This document shows positions 15,358 to 20,626 of a stretch of DNA of 26,722 bases, in pieces; position 1 is the first letter of the stretch, and every line of letters begins with the position of its first letter. A program made the position numbers and the translations under genes. The stretch covers positions 1 through 26,722 of IMG/VR virus record IMGVR_UViG_3300010296_000064. The stretch is one strand, 5' to 3'. The DNA is from a virus. The notes beneath the pieces are model-generated. The model searched no databases and was not told where the DNA came from. It was given only the letters and a program-made list of their open reading frames with translations.

Positions 15358-15545
15358 TACTTAATCTTTCCTCTACGTTTTCTACATTTAGCAATGTATC
15401 CACTAGCATAAGCTGAAGGAAATACTCTGTACTTAGCTTTTGCTTTTCTATAGCAAGCATCTTTCTTAGACTTCTTTTTAGATCCTCCTTTTCTAAAGAA
15501 TTCTAAAATTTCACCATCAGTATTTACTCTACTATAATTAGGCAT
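15357..15545 (-). CDS. Lys-rich protein with FPSAYASG motif, 62 aa
   Basis: I chose the ATG at 15545 (MPNYSRVNTDGEILEF), which leaves a 1-nt gap after the previous stop, over the ATG at 15590, which would overlap that gene by 44 nt. The 62-residue product has 20 Lys/Arg (32%). Its core KDACYRKAKAKYRVFPSAYA continues SGYIAKCRKRRGK. The pattern 'C-Y-x-K-x-K-x-x-Y-x-x-F/W-P-S-A-Y-A-S-G-x-x-x-K-C-R-K' recurs, from memory, in many marine phages. The conserved aromatic/Cys core suggests a small folded domain and not only a charged tail. Function is unknown to me. Confidence 0.8.
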   Translation of the reverse strand: MPNYSRVNTDGEILEFFRKGGSKKKSKKDACYRKAKAKYRVFPSAYASGYIAKCRKRRGKIK

Positions 15546-15546
15546 C

Positions 15547-15753
15547 TTATTTACTTTTTTTAGACTTTCTAGCAAAAGTAGTACTTCCACCGTTTTTCAT
15601 TCCCACTAGACCTTTAAGAAATTTCTTAATTTCATTTCCAGCCTTCTCTAATTCATTTAAACCTTGACCTGGTTTGGGTTTACAGCTTCTACGTTTACAG
15701 TCTCTATACTGCCTAGTTTTTTCATCATATTTGCAAGGACATTTTGGATCCAT
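15547..15753 (-). CDS. Small Cys-containing basic protein, 68 aa
   Basis: A 68-residue protein with four N-terminal Cys (C5, C7, C19, C24; MDPKCPCKYDEKT ... DCKRRSCKPKPG) that could form a small metal or disulfide site. A short amphipathic helix follows (ELEKAGNEIKKFLKGLVG), then a basic end (FARKSKKSK). It lies 2 nt after the 75-aa gene and 1 nt before the 62-aa gene. I do not recognise a family. The helix plus Cys knot distinguishes it from the purely Lys-rich neighbours. Confidence 0.75.
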   Translation of the reverse strand: MDPKCPCKYDEKTRQYRDCKRRSCKPKPGQGLNELEKAGNEIKKFLKGLVGMKNGGSTTFARKSKKSK

Positions 15754-15755
15754 AA

Positions 15756-15983
15756 TTATCTACGTTTTAAAGTTTTCTTTCTAGGTAAAGTTTTCTTAGG
15801 TTTAGAAGGTGCACCACCAGCTAAGTTTTGAAGTTTCTTAACTTCTGCCATAGCAGCTTTTCTAACCTCAGCCATAAGCTTTGCATCTTTTTGAATCTCT
15901 TGAGCTCTTTGTAGAGTACTCATTGCTGAGGCTACTTCAAACTCTCGCATATCTTTTTTATTCATGTTAGTAATTTTAATCAT
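15756..15983 (-). CDS. Helical protein with basic tail, 75 aa
   Basis: A 75-residue protein. Residues 8-55 form one long amphipathic helix with coiled-coil character (FEVASAMSTLQRAQEIQKDA, then MAEVRKAAMAEVKKLQNL). Residues 60-75 are a basic Pro-containing tail (KPKKTLPRKKTLKRR). The ATG at 15983 is chosen because it forms the TAATG coupling seen throughout the cassette; a second Met at residue 7 (15965) is possible. The architecture of an oligomerising helix plus basic tail would suit bridging protein and DNA, or binding to the inner capsid surface. That is inference. Confidence 0.75.
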   Translation of the reverse strand: MIKITNMNKKDMREFEVASAMSTLQRAQEIQKDAKLMAEVRKAAMAEVKKLQNLAGGAPSKPKKTLPRKKTLKRR

Positions 15984-16243
15984 TAATAACCACCTCTTTT
16001 CATAACTTTAGTATCTAGTGACCGTCTAAAGCTACCACCTGCATACTTTTTATCACCACTTAGTGTTCCGCTTTTTTGATCTAAGAAACTATTTACAGCT
16101 GTCTGTCCACCAACCATTAGCATTTGTCCAGAAAGAGATCTTGGGTTATTACTGTACATGGGCATAGTTTTACTGCACATGCATGAACCACCCATTTTCA
16201 TTTTTGATCCTCCATCGGAGTACATCATTTTATTATTTGCCAT
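15983..16243 (-). CDS. Met/Gly-rich small protein, 86 aa
   Basis: An 86-residue protein rich in Met, Gly and Ser. MYSDGGSKMKMGGSCMCS, near the N terminus, resembles small 'M-Y-x-x-G-G' proteins I recall from Bacteroidota phages. A less biased middle follows (MLMVGGQTAVNSFLDQKSG), then a basic end (SFRRSLDTKVMKRGGY). The GG-spaced Met/Tyr/Lys motifs are like those in the preceding 68-aa protein, so the two may be related. It starts 2 nt after that gene's stop and ends in TAATG. Function is unknown. Confidence 0.75.
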   Translation of the reverse strand: MANNKMMYSDGGSKMKMGGSCMCSKTMPMYSNNPRSLSGQMLMVGGQTAVNSFLDQKSGTLSGDKKYAGGSFRRSLDTKVMKRGGY

Positions 16244-16245
16244 AA

Positions 16246-16452
16246 TTAAAAAGATTTTTTCATTCTGTTATATCTCATCTTCTTTCCACAAGAACCTCCA
16301 TATTTATAAGCTCCTGTTTCCATTGCAGATGCAGCACCACCGATTTTTTTGTAACCTTTAGCTTTTAGTGCATCAAAAAGTGCTTGACCACCAGCTGTGC
16401 CACCATTTTTCTTCATGCTCATTCCGCCATAACCGTAATTCATTTTTTGCAT
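16246..16452 (-). CDS. Gly/Met/Lys-rich small protein, 68 aa
   Basis: A 68-residue protein (65 if it starts at 16443). It has GG-bounded blocks: YGYGGMSMKKNGG at the start, then FDALKAKGYKKIGG, then YKYGGSCGKKMRYNRMKKSF. The central stretch GGQALFDALKAKGYKK is probably a helix. The second ATG (16443, MNYGYGG) has the better A-rich context (ATGCAAAAA directly before it). The first ATG overlaps a TATATATTAT sequence close to the promoter-like element, so 16443 may be the true start. It is the first gene of the small-protein cassette, 15 nt after the 341-aa gene. No family is recognised. Confidence 0.72.
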   Translation of the reverse strand: MQKMNYGYGGMSMKKNGGTAGGQALFDALKAKGYKKIGGAASAMETGAYKYGGSCGKKMRYNRMKKSF

Positions 16453-16467
16453 AATATATATTTTAAT

Positions 16468-17493
16468 TTAACTTTTCCAATATTGCTCACAGGACTTTGT
16501 TAAATCATCTAAGATATCTTCATTAAGAGGATTCTTTAAATATTCTACTACATCAGAAACATTTCTTCCAAGTAGAACATTCTTCTTAGTATGATATATA
16601 TGTCCATCACTCTTTGTAACAATATGTTTAAAGAATGTTGAATCTTTAACAATACTTCGGAGCTTTAATGTTTCCATATCAGATCCTACTGTATCTATAA
16701 ATACTTTAACAGCTCTTTCTACATTACTCTCTGCTCCATCTCCATGTATGAATTCATCCATGTTTTCATACAATACATCTATTGGAGTAGACTTTTTATA
16801 CTGAGTACTGTTTGCATCTACCACTTTTGCTACATAGAATAGTTTAGTACTATTTTTGTCAAATAACTTTTGTAACTCAGATAACGCTTTGTTTCTAAGT
16901 TTCTTGTATTCTGTTCTAGTAGATACAGATTCTTCTTCTTTATCTAGATAGAACTTTGGTGGTCTTGGTTTAGACTTAGCGTCTTCATAACTTTTTGCAA
17001 TTAAAGAAAATCCACCTGCTTCAATTGCACATAGTTTAATTCTATCATAAGGATCAGCCATATTCAAATACTTAGGCTCATTTCCTACAGATATTTCAAT
17101 CTTATTCCAAAACTCTGAGTTATCAGGTTTTAAAAGTTTAACCTTATTCCAAAAGTCTTTGTCTTCTGGGTCAAGGATATTAGATGCTAGTTCAGCTTCT
17201 AAGTCAGCAACTGTTGCTCTTATTTGCTTTACCTTAGCTTCTCTTTTTTCAGGACTGAGTTTTTTAATCTCTGGAGCAAACTCATTTAGTCCTGTTAAAT
17301 ATCTATTGATACCGTTGATCTCTAGACATGCTAATTGTTCTTGGTGTGTTACACCATCAAATAAACTAAGTCCATAATTTTCTAGACCCATGTTTTCTGA
17401 TCTTGCATCAAAGTAAGGTCTGATTTTAACCTTAGATTCTCTGCTGTTAGTTGGGACTTCTACCATTGTGAAGTCATCATTTTTCTTTGCCAT
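16468..17493 (-). CDS. Conserved head-region protein after the MCP, 341 aa
   Basis: A 341-residue protein starting MAKKNDDFTMVEVPTNSRES. It contains a charged helical segment (residues about 78-110, LSPEKREAKVKQIRATVADL) and a central region with FWNKIEISVGNEPKYLNMAD. Further helices follow (TRTEYKKLRNKALSELQKLF), and the C terminus holds HIVTKSDGHIYHTKKNVLLG. I recall related proteins next to the MCP in crAss-like phages without a firm function; inner capsid or auxiliary roles are possible. The gene has an A-rich CAAAAA leader like that of the MCP and lies after the terminator that ends the MCP transcript. It is therefore expressed by read-through or from a promoter I could not identify. Confidence 0.83.
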   Translation of the reverse strand: MAKKNDDFTMVEVPTNSRESKVKIRPYFDARSENMGLENYGLSLFDGVTHQEQLACLEINGINRYLTGLNEFAPEIKKLSPEKREAKVKQIRATVADLEAELASNILDPEDKDFWNKVKLLKPDNSEFWNKIEISVGNEPKYLNMADPYDRIKLCAIEAGGFSLIAKSYEDAKSKPRPPKFYLDKEEESVSTRTEYKKLRNKALSELQKLFDKNSTKLFYVAKVVDANSTQYKKSTPIDVLYENMDEFIHGDGAESNVERAVKVFIDTVGSDMETLKLRSIVKDSTFFKHIVTKSDGHIYHTKKNVLLGRNVSDVVEYLKNPLNEDILDDLTKSCEQYWKS

Positions 17494-17510
17494 TGGTTTT
17501 TGTTTTTGTA
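17494..17510 (-). promoter_or_regulatory. A-rich leader (CAAAAA repeats) of the 341-aa gene
   Basis: The minus strand reads TACAAAAACAAAAACCA directly before the ATG, two CAAAAA units like those before the MCP and the 491-aa gene. It probably acts as a translation enhancer in a host that does not use Shine-Dalgarno pairing. Confidence 0.55.
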
Positions 17511-17522
17511 TTGGTTTTTAAA

Positions 17523-17554
17523 TAAAAAAGGGAGAGGACGCTTCCTCCCCCTTT
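17523..17554 (-). terminator. Intrinsic terminator after the major capsid gene
   Basis: On the minus strand GGGGGAGGA (17551-17543) pairs with TCCTCTCCC (17538-17530) around an AGCG loop, with one G-T wobble. The stem is extended by A-T pairs and followed by six T residues (17529-17524). It lies 23 nt past the MCP stop. Its 3' arm and T tract match the terminator at 11783-11824 over 19 nt. Confidence 0.9.
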
Positions 17555-17576
17555 CTATGAGTTGTTTGTGTTATTC

Positions 17577-19205
17577 TTAGAATGAACCTCCTGTTACTGG
17601 GTTTCTCATAACAATCTTAAGAACCTTAGTTGGATCTTTTACCCAAATTGCAGGCATTGTTTGAGACATCATTACACGGTAACCATTGAACTGTCCAGAA
17701 GACTGGAAGCCTTGTGATCTACCCATGTAATCCATAGTACCATTTTGATACCACCATTTCAATTGATTATCCCACTCTAACTTCAACAAGAAGATGTTGT
17801 CATTAGTGTTATCAGTAATATCAAAGATGATGAATGAATAAGAAGATAATGGGAATCCATCAATGATTGGGTTCTCAATATCATTAGTATTCACGTTATC
17901 AAATGCTGGGTTAAGTACAAACTTAACATTAGCAAGGAAAGGAATTACATAAGAAGTGTAAGCAAAACCAAAGTTCAAGTCCATACCTTGACCAGTGATT
18001 GCACCTATATCAGCAGCTTGAATTACAAGACCTGATGCTACAGCTTCTCTTTTGATAGCTTCATTAACCATTCTCATTCCACCCATACCAGTTTGGACAA
18101 TCAATTGTCTGTTTGGATCTGGACCTTGGAACTCAACTTTTCCATTGAAGAAGTTGTAGATCTCAGAACGGAATAGATCTAAGTTAAAGTTATTTTTATT
18201 GTATACTCTTTTAAAAGAGTTATCGAGCTGTTGCCAAAGACCTACAGATAATCTTAAATCATCTGGACCATCTTGTCTTACTCTACCACCTTGTCCCCAC
18301 ATTAAGTAGCACTCAATGTCATTAGCGACTTTAGTTAAGTGAGCAGCTTCCATGCTAGTAAGGAAAGAACGAGAAAGATCACCATTATCAAATGCTCTCT
18401 TTACACCATCTTTACCCATTACTTTAACCATGTCTTCCAAAGAAGTAATAGAAGGATCCATTCCTTTATCAGAAGTTCTCCAGATCTCAGTTACAGGAAC
18501 TGTACCATCTGCATTCATTCCTCCTTTGATCATAAGATCAGCTCTAGAAGAAATAGAATAGTGAACGTGAGCTTCAGCACCACCTACATAGTTGTAGAAT
18601 TCTCTGAAACCTGTTCTTGTAGTGATGTCAGAAAATCTTTCACCATACTCACCTCTTGCAGAACCTTTTCTAAAGTACTTAGTTCCATTAACCAAGAATC
18701 TTGGATCCATAACTGCAACATTGTTATTGTTAACAAGTTGAACAGTATAGATAAATCCATCACCTACAGGAAGAATATCTTCATCAGTAATGTAAAGTTC
18801 AGCACCATTGTACTTGTCATAAGTAATGATGTCACCATGACCAAATTCTCTTCGGCTAATTTTAATCTGGAAAGTTTGACCATCTGCTCCACGAGTGCTA
18901 TAAGCTTCATCATTTACTGCTACTAAATCTTCAATAACATAAGGAAGATCATTAGACACTGGAGTTTGCCACTTATACTCACCACGAGCATTGTCTACCA
19001 TGATTACATTTTTACCACCAAAGCTAGACATTTGATAAAGAGGCATTTCAACTTTCTGAGCCATTGCCCATAGGTCAACTGGACCTAAGTCCATTGGTTC
19101 TGCATCCTTCAACATGTTAACCAAGTGGTAAGAGTCTACGTGTGAACTTGCGTTGTACGCTGTATCCCGTAGAAAGATACCATTGTTTAAAACTGGAGTT
19201 GCCAT
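17577..19205 (-). CDS. Major capsid protein (crAss-like), 542 aa
   Basis: A 542-residue protein whose length and overall look fit the HK97-fold major capsid proteins of crAss-like phages. The N-terminal region contains ATPVLNNGIFLRDTAYNASS and a segment near residues 40-60 (LGPVDLWAMAQKVEMPLYQM). The middle has GFREFYNYVGGAEAHVHYSI and helices typical of the spine and A domain (MRMVNEAIKREAVASGLVIQ). The C-terminal third includes SLPAIWVKD-type strands (TMPAIWVKDPTKVLKIVMRN). It sits directly after the scaffold-like gene and the portal, the usual head-gene order. The 20-nt CAAAAA leader and a strong terminator immediately after it indicate the highest expression in the block. The identification rests on family resemblance and synteny, without a search. 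Confidence 0.88.
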   Translation of the reverse strand: MATPVLNNGIFLRDTAYNASSHVDSYHLVNMLKDAEPMDLGPVDLWAMAQKVEMPLYQMSSFGGKNVIMVDNARGEYKWQTPVSNDLPYVIEDLVAVNDEAYSTRGADGQTFQIKISRREFGHGDIITYDKYNGAELYITDEDILPVGDGFIYTVQLVNNNNVAVMDPRFLVNGTKYFRKGSARGEYGERFSDITTRTGFREFYNYVGGAEAHVHYSISSRADLMIKGGMNADGTVPVTEIWRTSDKGMDPSITSLEDMVKVMGKDGVKRAFDNGDLSRSFLTSMEAAHLTKVANDIECYLMWGQGGRVRQDGPDDLRLSVGLWQQLDNSFKRVYNKNNFNLDLFRSEIYNFFNGKVEFQGPDPNRQLIVQTGMGGMRMVNEAIKREAVASGLVIQAADIGAITGQGMDLNFGFAYTSYVIPFLANVKFVLNPAFDNVNTNDIENPIIDGFPLSSYSFIIFDITDNTNDNIFLLKLEWDNQLKWWYQNGTMDYMGRSQGFQSSGQFNGYRVMMSQTMPAIWVKDPTKVLKIVMRNPVTGGSF

Positions 19206-19210
19206 TTATA

Positions 19211-19230
19211 TTTGTTTTTGTTTTTGTTTA
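19211..19230 (-). promoter_or_regulatory. A-rich leader (CAAAAA repeats) of the major capsid gene
   Basis: The minus strand reads TAAACAAAAACAAAAACAAA, ending 5 nt before the ATG. The same 20 nt precedes the 491-aa gene. No Shine-Dalgarno sequence is present. An A-rich translation enhancer is the likely role. Confidence 0.6.
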
Positions 19231-19234
19231 CTAA

Positions 19235-20524
19235 TTAAAATCTTTTGAACATATTGTTCTTTCTTTGTACTGTTTTTCTAGTTGGTTTAGATCCTCTCTT
19301 TGCAGAACTTTCTTTTTCTTGCGTAGAAGAAGAACTAATTTTTTGTGACTGTGCAGTTTTTAGTTTTCTTACTGTATCTGCAACAGCTGCTTGACTGCCA
19401 AGACTTTTTACTTTTTCTTTATATCCTTCTGGATCAGAAAGTAACCATAATGCTTCTGCAATAAGGTCATGTCTTGGTTCTACAAACTGATATTTCTCAA
19501 GTAAGTGTCCTAGTAAGTTAGTAGGCTTACCAGATATAGAAGGATAGTTTGGTTGAACTAATCCAGCATATAAATGATTTTGTATTTTTTTGTCTAACTT
19601 AATATCGCCTATCTTACCTTCTGAAAGAGTGTTATATACATTATCCATGTATTGAGCAGCTGCTTGTTCTTGTTGGGCTTTCCTTTGTTCTTGCTCTACT
19701 AGTTGTTGTGCAACAATCTTCTCTTGCATCTTATCTAACTTGGGTTTAAACTGTTTAGCTTTCTTTTCAAGCTTTTCTATATCAGCCCACTCTTGAATTT
19801 CTTCTTGTATTTCTTCAGGAGTACCAAAGTTTGTAGCAGTTAAGTATTGCCTTGCAATCTCTGCTTGGTGATTTTCATTATTAGGATCTAGTTCCATTAC
19901 TTCTTCTACTCTAGATAAAGTTCTGAATAAACCCTTTAAATCTGTACCGCCATCTGCTACATATTTTGCAGCCACTTGAAGTTCTTGAGGTAAAGCATTA
20001 AAGAATTCTTTAGGAGTATTCTTTCTTATTTGAGCTTCCCTTTCTTGGAAGTTAGCTTCAAATAATTCTCTAAAGTCTTTAGTAGAATAATCTTCTAAGT
20101 CTTTATCATCATCAAAGCCAAATAGAGTACCTTCCTCTATCATCTTTTTAGCTAGATCAACTAGACCACTTTTATCTGTTCTATATCTACCTCCTTTACT
20201 CTCACCTTCTTCTTCTGCAGTAATGGCTTCATCAAGTTCTGATAATGCTTCCTCTACAACAGAGTCTGGAGTTGCTTCAATCTTTTCTTCAGCTGTCATC
20301 TCCCTTTCAGGAGCTTCAGTTGTAGTTTCAGTCTTGTCAATGAACGATGTGTCAAGTTCTTCTTCTCTAGAAAAAAGATTTGACTTAGTTTCTTTTACTT
20401 CTGGCTCTACCTCTTCTGCTGGTAATATAATACTTTCAGCACCTGGTTGACCAAAAATCTCATCAATATTTACATCTACTTCTTCTACCGTTGTAGAATC
20501 TTGTGTTTGGTTTTCTTCTGCCAT
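19235..20524 (-). CDS. Putative capsid scaffold protein, 429 aa
   Basis: A 429-residue protein between portal and MCP, the usual site of a scaffold gene. Residues 1-115 are strongly acidic and probably disordered (EEVDVNIDEIFGQPG; EEALSELDEAITAEEEGES). Residues 130-330 are helical and charged, with coiled-coil character (EEIQEEIQEWADIEKLEKKA; EKIVAQQLVEQEQRKAQQEQ). The last 40 residues are Ser-rich and then basic (KRGSKPTRKTVQRKN). An acidic helical body with a basic C-terminal capsid-binding tail is the classic scaffold layout. No protease motif is visible. The start has an A-rich context (CCAACAAAAAATAAA) and a GTATATTAT element 25 nt upstream. The scaffold role is inferred from position and composition. 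Confidence 0.82.
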   Translation of the reverse strand: MAEENQTQDSTTVEEVDVNIDEIFGQPGAESIILPAEEVEPEVKETKSNLFSREEELDTSFIDKTETTTEAPEREMTAEEKIEATPDSVVEEALSELDEAITAEEEGESKGGRYRTDKSGLVDLAKKMIEEGTLFGFDDDKDLEDYSTKDFRELFEANFQEREAQIRKNTPKEFFNALPQELQVAAKYVADGGTDLKGLFRTLSRVEEVMELDPNNENHQAEIARQYLTATNFGTPEEIQEEIQEWADIEKLEKKAKQFKPKLDKMQEKIVAQQLVEQEQRKAQQEQAAAQYMDNVYNTLSEGKIGDIKLDKKIQNHLYAGLVQPNYPSISGKPTNLLGHLLEKYQFVEPRHDLIAEALWLLSDPEGYKEKVKSLGSQAAVADTVRKLKTAQSQKISSSSTQEKESSAKRGSKPTRKTVQRKNNMFKRF

Positions 20525-20626
20525 TTTATTTTTTGTTGGTTATTTATAATAATATACTAAAATAAATCTTAAAGATTTAAAATAAGCGCAAATTTTTTAT
20601 GTAAAATTTTTCATTATATAGCTAAA
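20525..20626 (-). promoter_or_regulatory. Intergenic region between portal and scaffold, with GTATATTAT element
   Basis: This 102-nt AT-rich gap is one of the longest non-coding stretches here. The minus strand holds TTTTAGTATATTATTATAAA (core 20557-20549), 25 nt before the scaffold ATG. A short inverted repeat, AAATCTTTAAGATTT (about 20580-20566), lies just upstream. I see no convincing terminator in it. It is a reasonable promoter for the scaffold-MCP transcript. Confidence 0.5.

Noticed and set aside
15546-15590. Upstream start (MEVLLLLESLKKVNK) for the FPSAYASG-motif protein
   Set aside because: It would overlap the preceding gene by 44 nt, and the added residues are an out-of-frame reading of that gene; the ATG at 15545 fits the end-to-end packing.
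18339-18926. 195-codon open frame on the plus strand opposite the major capsid gene
   Set aside because: It lies wholly antisense to a well-supported MCP gene; its product is Ser/Ile/Cys-rich with no recognisable domain, as expected from the complement of AT-rich coding DNA.
20566-20580. Inverted repeat AAATCTTTAAGATTT before the scaffold gene as a terminator of the portal transcript
   Set aside because: The stem is short and AT-only apart from one G-C pair, with no GC-rich arm or following T tract, unlike the three clear terminators in the window.
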